From assembly GCA_009926405.1 (NCBI GenBank), contig RFOZ01000017.1, positions 1-20,897 on the forward strand: a stretch of 20,897 nt of DNA. Direction: 5' to 3'. Shown one piece after another: positions 1 through 7,534 of the stretch (its first letter is position 1; each line of letters opens with the position of its first letter). A program made the position numbers and the translations under genes. Source of the stretch: Cytophagia bacterium. Its GTDB lineage: Bacteria > Bacteroidota > Bacteroidia > UBA7662. The notes under the pieces are model-generated. The model was not told where the DNA came from. It saw only the letters and a program-made list of their open reading frames with translations, and ran no database searches.

Positions 1-90
1 CGATCGGGTCGGTCGCCGTAGGATGAACGAGACGGACGGGCTGGGCGATCGGGTCGGTCGCCGTAAGACGAACGAGACGGACGGGCTGGG
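1..90. repeat. 45-bp tandem repeat, two copies
   Basis: Two head-to-tail 45-bp units (1-45 and 46-90) differ at only two positions; a third copy begins at 91 but diverges after about five bases. Because 45 is a multiple of three, the repeat stays open in one plus-strand frame (from base 2 to a TGA at 107-109) and in one minus-strand frame. It could therefore be the repeated tail of a gene entering from the left edge, or non-coding DNA. I recognise no domain in either reading. Confidence 0.85.
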
Positions 91-261
91 CGATCACCGG
101 ACCCGGTGAATTCACGACGTGGTGCGCGATCAGATTGGGTGGGCGGCTCAAACTCGCCGGAAAACTTTTTCCGACCTATAGAACCTTCGGTCGAGGTACG
201 ACGCGACGAGCCCGAATTTTCTTCGGATTTCTTTTTCACTACAAAAATTTAGAAAGGGGAA
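1..261. other. Left-edge stretch without an assignable gene
   Basis: Apart from the 45-bp tandem repeat this stretch holds no gene I can support. A plus-strand frame open from base 2 ends at a TGA at 107-109 and could be the end of a truncated gene, but only about 35 codons are visible and the composition is arginine- and glycine-rich. A small hairpin (CCGAA at 212-216, TTCGG at 222-226) followed by T-rich sequence could be a weak plus-strand terminator for such a gene. The GC-rich repeat gives way to AT-rich sequence near 200-260. Confidence 0.4.
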
Positions 262-1251
262 TTAGGAATAGGTTTCGTCAGCATCCCTGCTGTCGCTAGG
301 TGTTTGGTTATCGGTTGTCGCTGCATCGTTTGTTACGGAAGGCTCGGATTCCAATGAAGCCTCGATTATTTCCTCAGAATCAATTTCTTCGGAATGGGCA
401 TGAAGAGCCATAACATTAGACTCAAACACATCTTCGTCTTCCCCGCCAATACGGTTTTGTTCTTGTTCAAGATCTTTAAGCTGAGGCAATTGCTTAATCG
501 AATTGATGCCAAAATAGTCCATGAACAAATCCGAAGTGCCATACAACGTCGGACGGCCAGGCCCATCGCCTTTGCCGCTGATTCGGATGAGCTTCTTTTC
601 TAACAATTTTTGGATAGAAAAATCGCAATTCACACCTCGAATCTGCTCCACTTCGGATTTCGAAACAGGTTGTTTGTATGCCACAATGGCCAGGGTTTCC
701 AAAGAAGCCACCGAAAGCTTTCGCTTGGATTGCTCCAACACGGCTTTTTGGACCAAGGGCAAAAAGGCAGAACGACTAAGAAAACAATAGCCTCCGCCCG
801 TCTGGACCAAATCAAATCCACCCGGTCTTTGGCCCCATTCAAGAACCAACCGATCCAAAACGCCCTGCACCTCGGTGTTCGATACCGGTTCCGGCCATAA
901 GCTGGCCAACAAGGCGGTGATTTGACGTGCGTCCAATGGTTTCTCGCTAGCAAAAACCAAAGCCTCTATCGCATGAGCCAATTCCAAAGGACCATCGAGG
1001 GCGATGGGGCTCCAACCCGGAACTTCTTCGGGTTCTCTAGGAGCATCCGCAAGAAGAGCATCCGATTCAAGGACTCCCAGGGCTTGGTCCAGGCCTTCTT
1101 CCTCCACCACCCCGAGTTCCGAAGCGAAATCCGGATTGACCTCCCGCTCAGCCGCCAAAATATGGGCGTACTCACCACCAACAGCGCCCTCTGCTTCCAA
1201 AGAGGAAGCGGCAGCGCTCTTTTTGGGGCTGTTTTTGGCCGGTTTTTTCAT
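262..1251 (-). CDS. scpB: Segregation and condensation protein B (ScpB), extended form
   Basis: ScpB is the winged-helix (kleite) partner of the SMC-ScpA condensin complex, which compacts and segregates the chromosome. I chose the internal ATG at 1251 (MKKPAKNSPKKS, 329 residues). A reading from 1341 would add 30 unconvincing residues and run through the likely promoter. The family core starts near residue 88 (ELAHAIEALVFASEKPLDA), with a first winged helix to about 165 and a second from about 178 (LETLAIVAYKQPVSKSEVEQ), then the signature GRPTLYGTSDLFMDYFGI. ScpB proteins are often about 200 residues; here roughly 85 Lys/Ala/Glu-rich residues precede the core and an acidic tail of about 70 follows it. 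Both tails look disordered. The gene is divergent from the M49 peptidase; scpA is not in the window. Confidence 0.93.
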   Translation of the reverse strand: MKKPAKNSPKKSAAASSLEAEGAVGGEYAHILAAEREVNPDFASELGVVEEEGLDQALGVLESDALLADAPREPEEVPGWSPIALDGPLELAHAIEALVFASEKPLDARQITALLASLWPEPVSNTEVQGVLDRLVLEWGQRPGGFDLVQTGGGYCFLSRSAFLPLVQKAVLEQSKRKLSVASLETLAIVAYKQPVSKSEVEQIRGVNCDFSIQKLLEKKLIRISGKGDGPGRPTLYGTSDLFMDYFGINSIKQLPQLKDLEQEQNRIGGEDEDVFESNVMALHAHSEEIDSEEIIEASLESEPSVTNDAATTDNQTPSDSRDADETYS

Positions 1252-1256
1252 CCCGG

Positions 1257-1264
1257 CAAAACTA
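1257..1264 (-). promoter_or_regulatory. Candidate -7 promoter box for scpB
   Basis: On the minus strand these bases read TAGTTTTG, a perfect match to the Bacteroidota -7 consensus TAnnTTTG. The box ends five bases before the ATG at 1251, which would make the transcript leaderless or nearly so. No good -33 TTTG is visible upstream. A box here favours the start at 1251 over 1341. Confidence 0.4.
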
Positions 1265-1367
1265 ATTGCAAATCGACCCCCTAAATTCGTCTGACTGAAA
1301 TTAATCACAAACCGCTCAGAACGACCACCAACATCCCCCAAAACGCCATCCTACCTTCCCGTATCCC

Positions 1368-3458
1368 ATGAAAACCAACCTTCTCTTCGCGCTTCGTTCC
1401 CTGACCTTGCCCTGCCTGGGCCTATTCATCGCCTCGTTTATGCTGAACGCCTGCCAAAATCGCCCTTCCGAAACCCAGTCCGAGTCCCAAGCCGAATTCA
1501 AGGTCCTGGCCGACCAGTTTGCCGACCTTCAGGTTCTACGTTACCGAATCCCCGGCTTTGAAAACCTCAGCCTTCAACAAAAGGAACTGCTGTATTACCT
1601 CAGCCAAGCGGCCCGGTCCGGGCATGACATTGTTTGGGATCAGAACTACCGTCACAACCTATTGATCCGCAAAACCCTTGAAAACATTGTGGAGCACTAC
1701 GAAGGAGACCGCAAAGACCCGCGTTGGGAACAATTCATGATCTACGCCAAACGGGTATGGTTCAGCAACGGCATCCACCACCATTACAGCACCCGCAAGT
1801 TCCTTCCTGAATTTGATACCACCTATTGGAGTTACCTGGTGAACCATTGCCCCAAGGCAACCTTCCCTGTGACGGATCTCTGCAAGAATCCCGTCGAATT
1901 AGCGTCGTTCCTTCAACCCATCCTCTTTGATCCCAAGGTCGACCCCAAGCGCGTTAACCAAGAAGCCGGGATCGATCTCGTGCGCGGTTCTGCAAACAAC
2001 TTTTACAGCGGGGTCAGCCAAAAAGAAGTTGAAGCCTATTACAAACCTCTCAAAAACCCAGCGGATACCACACCCATCTGGTTTGGACTCAATTCCAGAC
2101 TCGTCAAAGTCGGGGGGAAGGTAAGTGAATTCCCTTGGAAATCAGGCGGTTTGTACGGCCAAGCCATTGACCGTATTGTTTTTTGGCTTCAAAAAGCGAT
2201 CGGCGTAGCCGAAAATCCCAAACAAAAGAAAGCCTTGGAGCTTTTGGTAGAATACTACAAAACCGGTGATCTCAAAACATGGGATGCCTATAACATTGCT
2301 TGGGTTCAAGACACCGAATCCATGATTGATGTGGTCAACGGATTTATTGAGGTTTACGGTGATCCGCTGGGAATGCGGGCCTCTTACGAGTCGGTGGTTT
2401 CGTTCCGTGATATGGAGGCAACCAAACGAATCAAAGCCATAGGAGACCAAGCCCAGTGGTTTGAAGACCAATCCCCTATTCTTGCCGAACACAAGAAGGC
2501 CAAAGTGACCGGGATTTCCGCCAAAGTGATTACCGTTGTCCAAGAAGCCGGCGATGCATCGCCCTCCACCCCCATCGGCATCAACCTACCCAACGCAGAT
2601 TGGATCCGGAAAATGCACGGCTCCAAATCGGTGGCTCTCGGTAACATTGTCTACGCCTACAATGAAATGGGGGCCAAAGGCAGTTCCATTCAGGAATTTG
2701 CTTGGGATCAAGCTGAAATCGATCGTTCCAAGAAATTTGGCCCACTCGCCGGCGATCTACACACCGACCTGCACGAAGTCATCGGCCACGCGTCGGGACA
2801 GCTCAACCCCGGCATTGGCACTCCCAAAGAGACCCTCAAACAATACGCCTCCACCCTCGAAGAAGCCCGTGCTGATTTGGTGGCCCTTTATTACATCATG
2901 GACCCCAAACTCATCGAACTTGGAGTCATGCCCAGCCTCGAAGTGGGCAAAGCTGAATACGACGGATACATTCGCAATGGCTTAATGCTGCAATTGCGCC
3001 GGCTGGAGGTCGGGGAAAATCTCGAAGAATCGCACATGCGCAATCGTCAACTCAATGCCGCCTGGGCCTACCAGAAAGGATTGGCAACCAAGGTCATCGA
3101 GCGCAAACAACGGGGTGGCAAAACCTACTTTGTCGTCAACGATTACAACGCCCTTCGCGATCTGTTTGGTCAATTGTTACGGGAAATCCAACGCATCAAA
3201 AGCGAAGGCGATTTCAAAGCTGGCCAAGCATTGGTTGAGACCTACGGCGTCAAGGTCGACCAAGCCTTGGTTGCCGAAGTCAAAAAGCGTTTTGAGTCCA
3301 TTCAGTCCAAACCGTATTCCGGCTTTATCCAGCCTCGTTTGGTGCCCATTGAAGTCCAAGGCAAGATTAAGGATGTCAAGGTGGAATACCCCGACAATTT
3401 TGTGGAACAAATGATGGAGTTTGGCCGGGATTACGCTACCCTACCGGTGGTCAACTGA
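1368..3458 (+). CDS. Dipeptidyl-peptidase III-like zinc metallopeptidase (M49), lipoprotein
   Basis: M49 peptidases remove dipeptides from the N-terminus of oligopeptides. The protein is 696 residues, similar to other bacterial members. The zinc motif is HEVIGH at residues 469-474 and the second motif EEARAD is at 498-503, supplying the third zinc ligand (E499 by analogy with human EECRAE). The N-terminus is a lipoprotein signal: a hydrophobic stretch ending MLNAC, with C29 as the likely lipidated cysteine, so the enzyme should sit in the periplasm or on a membrane rather than in the cytosol. The start at 1368 is the ATG giving the intact signal. It is transcribed alone, divergent from scpB and convergent with the acyl-CoA dehydrogenase gene. 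A role in peptide nutrition is inferred. Confidence 0.9.
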   Translation: MKTNLLFALRSLTLPCLGLFIASFMLNACQNRPSETQSESQAEFKVLADQFADLQVLRYRIPGFENLSLQQKELLYYLSQAARSGHDIVWDQNYRHNLLIRKTLENIVEHYEGDRKDPRWEQFMIYAKRVWFSNGIHHHYSTRKFLPEFDTTYWSYLVNHCPKATFPVTDLCKNPVELASFLQPILFDPKVDPKRVNQEAGIDLVRGSANNFYSGVSQKEVEAYYKPLKNPADTTPIWFGLNSRLVKVGGKVSEFPWKSGGLYGQAIDRIVFWLQKAIGVAENPKQKKALELLVEYYKTGDLKTWDAYNIAWVQDTESMIDVVNGFIEVYGDPLGMRASYESVVSFRDMEATKRIKAIGDQAQWFEDQSPILAEHKKAKVTGISAKVITVVQEAGDASPSTPIGINLPNADWIRKMHGSKSVALGNIVYAYNEMGAKGSSIQEFAWDQAEIDRSKKFGPLAGDLHTDLHEVIGHASGQLNPGIGTPKETLKQYASTLEEARADLVALYYIMDPKLIELGVMPSLEVGKAEYDGYIRNGLMLQLRRLEVGENLEESHMRNRQLNAAWAYQKGLATKVIERKQRGGKTYFVVNDYNALRDLFGQLLREIQRIKSEGDFKAGQALVETYGVKVDQALVAEVKKRFESIQSKPYSGFIQPRLVPIEVQGKIKDVKVEYPDNFVEQMMEFGRDYATLPVVN

Positions 3459-3479
3459 GGAGTCGAACCAACAAAGCAG

Positions 3480-3527
3480 GCGATCCGGCAAAACGGCGAT
3501 CCGTCAAAACGGCGATCCGTCGAAGCC
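3480..3527. repeat. 16-bp tandem repeat, three units, between convergent genes
   Basis: Three consecutive 16-bp units (3480-3495, 3496-3511, 3512-3527) follow GCGATCCGTCAAAACG; the first differs at one base and the third at its end. They fill most of the 79-bp gap between the stop codons of the M49 peptidase (plus) and the acyl-CoA dehydrogenase (minus). The units have no spacers, and I see no stem-loop followed by a T run. Confidence 0.85.
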
Positions 3528-3537
3528 TGGGAATTTT

Positions 3538-4680
3538 TTAGCCGCGAATCAAATCGCGGGAAATCACAATACGCTGAACCTCCGAGGTTCCCTCGTAAAT
3601 CTGGGTGATTTTGGCATCGCGCATCATGCGCTCAACGTGAAACTCCTTCACATAGCCATAGCCACCGTGAACCTGGACCGCTTCGGTGGTCACCTTCATG
3701 GCAACCGACGAAGCGAAAAGCTTGGCCTGCGCCGAGGCAATATCGTAATTCAGGTGTTGATCCTTGAGCCAGGCCGCTTTTAGGCATAGCATGCGTGCCG
3801 CTTCAATTTCGGTGGCCATATCGGCCAATTTGAACTGTATCGCCTGGTGATTCATGATCTCGGTCCCAAAGGCCTTGCGCTCCTTGGCGTATTTGATGCT
3901 CAGTTCCATGGCGCCACTTGCGATTCCCAGGGCCTGAGCAGCAATTCCGATTCGTCCGCCAGAGAGCACCTTCATCGCAAATTTGAAGCCAAAACCATCC
4001 TCGCCTATTCGATGCGATTTGGGGACTCTGACATCCGTAAACATGATACTGTGGGTATCGCTGCCGCGGATTCCCATTTTGTCTTCCTTCTTGCCGACTT
4101 GCACACCAGGCCAGGCCTTTTCAACCAGAAAAGCATTGATACCTTTATGACCTTTGGTCACATCCGTTTGGGCAATCACGATGTAGTAGGATGCGGAATT
4201 TCCGTTGGTGATCCAGTTTTTGGTACCGTTCAATAAATAATGATCGCCTTGGTCCAGGGCAGTGGTCCGCTGCGAAGTCGCATCCGACCCTGCCTCGGGT
4301 TCCGATAAACAAAAAGCCCCGATCTTCTGTCCGGAAGCAAGGGCTGGCAAATAAAGTTGCTTGAGTTCTTCGGAACCAAACGATTCAAGGCCCCAACAAA
4401 CCAACGAATTGTTCACCGACATGCAAACCGAGGCCGAAGCATCCACTTTGGATATTTCTTCCATCGCCAAAACATAGGATACCGTATCCATACCCCCACC
4501 ACCGTATTGAGGACTAACCATCATTCCCATGAAACCAAGTTGGCCCATTTGGGCGATTTGGGCTGCGGGAAATTCCTGCTTGTTGTCTCGTTCGATAACA
4601 CCGGGTAAAAGTTCCTGCTGCGCAAAATCGCGGGCAGCCTGACGGATCATTTGGTGTTCTTCGGATAATTCAAATAACAT
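3538..4680 (-). CDS. Acyl-CoA dehydrogenase (short-chain/butyryl-type)
   Basis: This FAD enzyme introduces a trans-2 double bond into acyl-CoA esters and passes electrons to electron-transfer flavoprotein. At 380 residues it is full length. Family markers are CLSEPEAGSD, the NGTKNWITNG strand, the GIRGSDTHSI region, YAKERKAFG, the QVHGGYGYVKEFHVERMMRD segment and the C-terminal IYEGTSEVQR. The glutamate of that last motif (E363) is at the catalytic-base position of short-chain enzymes. It lies 69 bp downstream of paaD on the same strand, but a good promoter box overlaps the end of paaD, so it can be expressed separately. Substrate is not readable from sequence; it could serve general fatty-acid or branched-chain oxidation, or beta-oxidation of phenylacetate breakdown products. 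Confidence 0.93.
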   Translation of the reverse strand: MLFELSEEHQMIRQAARDFAQQELLPGVIERDNKQEFPAAQIAQMGQLGFMGMMVSPQYGGGGMDTVSYVLAMEEISKVDASASVCMSVNNSLVCWGLESFGSEELKQLYLPALASGQKIGAFCLSEPEAGSDATSQRTTALDQGDHYLLNGTKNWITNGNSASYYIVIAQTDVTKGHKGINAFLVEKAWPGVQVGKKEDKMGIRGSDTHSIMFTDVRVPKSHRIGEDGFGFKFAMKVLSGGRIGIAAQALGIASGAMELSIKYAKERKAFGTEIMNHQAIQFKLADMATEIEAARMLCLKAAWLKDQHLNYDIASAQAKLFASSVAMKVTTEAVQVHGGYGYVKEFHVERMMRDAKITQIYEGTSEVQRIVISRDLIRG

Positions 4681-4721
4681 AATAGATGAAATATTAAGTG
4701 CGTTGTATGAGGGAATTCGGT

Positions 4722-4738
4722 GCTTAATTCGATTAAGC
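4722..4738. promoter_or_regulatory. Inverted repeat at the acyl-CoA dehydrogenase promoter
   Basis: GCTTAAT (4722-4728), a 3-base centre, and ATTAAGC (4732-4738) form a perfect 7-bp inverted repeat directly after the candidate -7 box, so it covers the expected transcription start. This position is typical of a repressor operator. It differs in sequence from the PaaR-like palindrome at 8173-8188, which would imply a different regulator. As a terminator hairpin for paaD it lacks a U run. Confidence 0.4.
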
Positions 4739-4746
4739 CAAAGGTA
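4739..4746 (-). promoter_or_regulatory. Candidate -7 promoter box for the acyl-CoA dehydrogenase
   Basis: The minus strand reads TACCTTTG, a perfect TAnnTTTG match. A TTTG lies 23 bases upstream, inside the last codons of paaD, at the long end of the usual Bacteroidota -33/-7 spacing. Transcription would begin near 4733 and leave a leader of about 50 bases. Confidence 0.5.
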
Positions 4747-4749
4747 AAA

Positions 4750-5310
4750 TCAAAGCGGTTTGAATTGCTCAAAGGCCTCCAGGCAATCGAAGCAATAATG
4801 CAAGGAACGGCAAAGGGTTGGCCCAAAGGGGGATTTCATCGAAGTATTTTCGGAACCGCAACGGGGACAGACCGCATGGGCCAGTGCCTCCAAATCAGGA
4901 CCAACGCATCCGGGACGACGCCGAGGCGGGGGTGCCAAACCAAAATTTCGGATCTTCTCCCGGCCTGCTTCGCTAATTCGCTCCGAGGTCCACGGGTTTT
5001 CAAAGGTTGTTTGAACATCGACCTCCGGTGCGCCTGCTTCTAGCAACGCCTCACGAACGGTCTTTTCCATCCATTTGAGGGCCGGGCAACCTGCAAAGGT
5101 GGGGGTAAGAATCACTTGAACCGCGCCGTTGTCAGCCACCGTGACCCGAGTCACGATTCCCAGGTCCACCACCGATATCACAGGTATCTCGGGATCCGGC
5201 ACCTGGTCCAAAACTTCCCAATAACGCAAAAGATCGGGCGTTAACCCATCAGGAATGTTCCCTTTTAGGTTTGGTTCCTGTAGGCTTGCAGATTCGATGA
5301 TCATTACCAT
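4750..5310 (-). CDS. paaD: Phenylacetyl-CoA epoxidase assembly protein PaaD
   Basis: PaaD is thought to mature iron-sulfur or metal centres of the phenylacetyl-CoA epoxidase system. The 186-residue protein has an N-terminal MIP18/DUF59 domain (LDQVPDPEIPVISVVDLGIV, then LTPTFAGCPALKWME) and a C-terminal cysteine-rich domain with C148-x2-C151, C167 and C173-x2-C176, the usual PaaD zinc-ribbon-like end. The start overlaps the end of paaC: the ATG at 5310 lies just before the paaC TAA, and a second in-frame ATG at 5304 overlaps that stop codon. Either would give translational coupling. It is the last clear paa gene of the block; paaE, normally next, is missing here. Confidence 0.93.
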   Translation of the reverse strand: MVMIIESASLQEPNLKGNIPDGLTPDLLRYWEVLDQVPDPEIPVISVVDLGIVTRVTVADNGAVQVILTPTFAGCPALKWMEKTVREALLEAGAPEVDVQTTFENPWTSERISEAGREKIRNFGLAPPPRRRPGCVGPDLEALAHAVCPRCGSENTSMKSPFGPTLCRSLHYCFDCLEAFEQFKPL

Positions 5311-6107
5311 TCCGCTTGAGGATCCAGGCGAAAGACCGCCGTCATTTCATCCAGCAGGGGAGCCAGATGTTCGGTATGGAAGCCTTGGCGACCCCCTAGA
5401 ACCGGTTCCAGCTTGGAGAGCGCCCCTTGATCAACATCAACCCCCCAGCCTTGCAGCGATTGAAGGGCATGCTCCTGCCATTGAAGGCGCAAGGCGGCTT
5501 CGCCTGGGTACCAAGGATGGCCATTGGGCCCCATTTCATTCAACAAATCGTCCTCACCGACCCAGGATTCAAACATACCCAAAGCCAAGGGCCAAACCTC
5601 TTTGATCGCGGAGATCATGCGCAGTCGGCTTTCTTCGCTGCCTTGCAGCAACGACTTCATCCAGGTATCGGCGTGAAAAGTATGATACTTGACTTCGCCT
5701 TGAAGTTTCACGGCCAAGGATTGCAGGACAGGGTTTGGAATTCCCGAGAGCGACTCGTAACGAAGTCGAATGGCATGATCGTAACACCAATGCCTTGCCA
5801 AACTAAAGGCGTAATCACCAATCGGTTGCTCCACCAAACCGTTGCAGAGCATTCGATTTTCGGGGCGATTAAACGCGGTTTGATCCGGATCATCAGCGCC
5901 GCATTCCTTTTGTAAAAATTCATAAAAGGCTAAGGCATGGCCTACCTGATCTTGGGCAACGGACGAGAAGGCAATATCTTCCTCCAAAATGGGACCCAGC
6001 CCCGTCCATTCTGAATTTCGATGCCCCATGATAAGCTGATCATCAGCGATTTGGAGGAGATAACGGGCCAGAGGTCCGGTTGGAAAGTCGTTGGAATTGG
6101 TCATCAT
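5304..6107 (-). CDS. paaC: Phenylacetyl-CoA epoxidase structural subunit PaaC
   Basis: PaaC is the non-catalytic ferritin-like partner of PaaA in the ring 1,2-epoxidase. The region from FPTGPLARYLLQIADDQLI through RNSEWTGLGPILEEDIAFSS and QDQVGHALAFYEFLQ is typical. I start it at the ATG pair at 6107/6104 (MMTNSNDFPTG, 267 or 266 residues), 25 bp after the paaB stop. A longer frame beginning at 6164 would add a Lys/Thr/Pro-rich segment overlapping paaB and looks spurious. The last codon is followed by TAATG, coupling it to paaD. Similarity to PaaA reflects ancient duplication. Confidence 0.92.
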   Translation of the reverse strand: MMTNSNDFPTGPLARYLLQIADDQLIMGHRNSEWTGLGPILEEDIAFSSVAQDQVGHALAFYEFLQKECGADDPDQTAFNRPENRMLCNGLVEQPIGDYAFSLARHWCYDHAIRLRYESLSGIPNPVLQSLAVKLQGEVKYHTFHADTWMKSLLQGSEESRLRMISAIKEVWPLALGMFESWVGEDDLLNEMGPNGHPWYPGEAALRLQWQEHALQSLQGWGVDVDQGALSKLEPVLGGRQGFHTEHLAPLLDEMTAVFRLDPQAEW

Positions 6108-6132
6108 CGTTTTGGGGGAAGGTGCTGGGGTC

Positions 6133-6513
6133 TTAGCCCTGGTTTTTGGCTTTGAAAGCGTCAATTTTTTCGTTCACTTTGTATCCGGCAGGGTCGCGGT
6201 AGGACTTGGAGGGCGTCGTGCGGAACACATCTTCGTCGGCGTAATCCATTTCCAAAACATCGGCTGAACAAACCACCCATAAATTGGAGGTTTCACCCCG
6301 ACGTCCGTATTGTTCCTTGGCCAAAGCCATCGCCATCTCGGAACTGGGAGCGTGAACAATACCAACGCTGCTGTGCTTTTCTCCTCTTCGACGCTGGTGA
6401 AAAACCTGGTAGCTGGGCCAATGATCGCCGGCGGCCAAAACAGGGCCTTGATCGTCGGAAACTTGTTCAGCCTGCAAGCGGTTAACCCGCGGGTCAAGGG
6501 ATAGAATAGGCAT
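6133..6513 (-). CDS. paaB: Phenylacetyl-CoA epoxidase subunit PaaB, N-terminally extended
   Basis: PaaB is a small subunit that bridges PaaA-PaaC heterodimers in the epoxidase. The core WPSYQVFHQRRRGEKHSSVG, the AKEQYGRRGE segment and the NLWVVCSADV strand are family hallmarks. The protein is 126 residues against about 95 in E. coli; roughly 30 extra residues (MPILSLDPRVNRLQAEQVSD onward) precede the core. The start is 10 bp after the paaA stop, so the extension is probably real. Confidence 0.92.
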   Translation of the reverse strand: MPILSLDPRVNRLQAEQVSDDQGPVLAAGDHWPSYQVFHQRRRGEKHSSVGIVHAPSSEMAMALAKEQYGRRGETSNLWVVCSADVLEMDYADEDVFRTTPSKSYRDPAGYKVNEKIDAFKAKNQG

Positions 6514-6523
6514 GTTTTTTCTT

Positions 6524-7510
6524 TTAGGCCAAAGGGGTTACATAGCGGGCGTCGGCACGGCTCAAAGCAGCCCTTACCCAGGCACCGCGCTCTTCGGCCA
6601 CTTTGCGGACCGCCAACCGCTCCCGGTTACAGGGGCCGTCTCCGTTAATGACTTTGAAAAAAGTATCCCAGTTGGGTTCCGTAAACAACCACTGACCTGT
6701 GGATTCATCTTTGCGCAATTGGGGATCCGGTAAGCTAAGCCCCAGTTCCCAGATCTTGGGAACGTACATGTTGAGAAATTGCTGTCGCATCACATCGTTG
6801 GTTGCCATTTTGACCTTCCAACGCATCAGGGTCTCGGTGTGCTGGGACATCTTGTCCGAAGGACCAAAGAAATGCATGATAGGCTCCCACCATCGGTTCA
6901 AGGCTTGTTGTAACATATCACGCTGCATAGAGGTTCCCGTTGCCAGCCAAACAAAAACAGAATGACCTTGCTTTAGGTGAAAACTCTCCTCGTAACAAAT
7001 CCGTTCCAGGGCCCTGCAATAAGGGCCGTAGGAGCCTTTGGAGTTGGCAACTTGATTCACAATGGCGGCGGCGTCAATCAGAAAGCCGATAACCGCCACA
7101 TCCGCCCAGGTTTCGGCAGGGTAGTTGAAAACATTGGAATATTTGGATTTACCGTTGATCAAATCGTTGATCATGTCTTCACGGCTTTTGCCCAGCGTTT
7201 CGGCGGCAGAATAAAGCAATTGGGCATGACCAACCTCGTCCTGAACCTTGGCCATCAGGGCCAATTTGCGCCGAAAACCGGGGGCCCTGGTAATCCAGGT
7301 CCCTTCCGGAAGGGAGCCGATGATTTCAGAGTGAGCGTGTTGCTCGATCATGCGGATTAACTGCTTGCGGTAGGCGGCAGGCATCCAATCCCGCGGTTCG
7401 ATTTTCTCACCGCGTGCGATACGCGCTTCGAACTGGGCAAGCAATTCCGGGTTTTCGATGGCTGCTTTGGGCTCTTCGGCGCCAACGGGTACATATCCTC
7501 CTCCGTACAT
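6524..7510 (-). CDS. paaA: Phenylacetyl-CoA epoxidase catalytic subunit PaaA
   Basis: PaaA carries the diiron centre that epoxidises the aromatic ring of phenylacetyl-CoA, the committing step of aerobic phenylacetate breakdown. The 328-residue protein has the expected iron ligands: E62 (AHSEIIGSLPEG), E92 and H95 (QDEVGHAQ), D146 (IGFLIDAAA), E175 and H178 (CYEESFH). The C-terminus (NWDTFFKVINGDGPCNRERL) is also characteristic. It starts 24 bp after the stop of the upstream TetR gene and is followed by paaB after 10 bp, so one transcript from the TetR promoter probably covers the set. All key residues are intact, and the enzyme should be active if a reductase is supplied. Confidence 0.96.
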   Translation of the reverse strand: MYGGGYVPVGAEEPKAAIENPELLAQFEARIARGEKIEPRDWMPAAYRKQLIRMIEQHAHSEIIGSLPEGTWITRAPGFRRKLALMAKVQDEVGHAQLLYSAAETLGKSREDMINDLINGKSKYSNVFNYPAETWADVAVIGFLIDAAAIVNQVANSKGSYGPYCRALERICYEESFHLKQGHSVFVWLATGTSMQRDMLQQALNRWWEPIMHFFGPSDKMSQHTETLMRWKVKMATNDVMRQQFLNMYVPKIWELGLSLPDPQLRKDESTGQWLFTEPNWDTFFKVINGDGPCNRERLAVRKVAEERGAWVRAALSRADARYVTPLA

Positions 7511-7534
7511 AACAATAAATTTAAATTTGAAAGA

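Noticed and set aside
1..109. CRISPR array at the left edge
   Set aside because: The copies are directly adjacent with no unique spacers, and there are only two; it is a tandem duplication.
212..236. Rho-independent terminator near the left edge
   Set aside because: The stem is only 5 bp and the T tract is interrupted; kept only as a weak possibility within the left-edge description.
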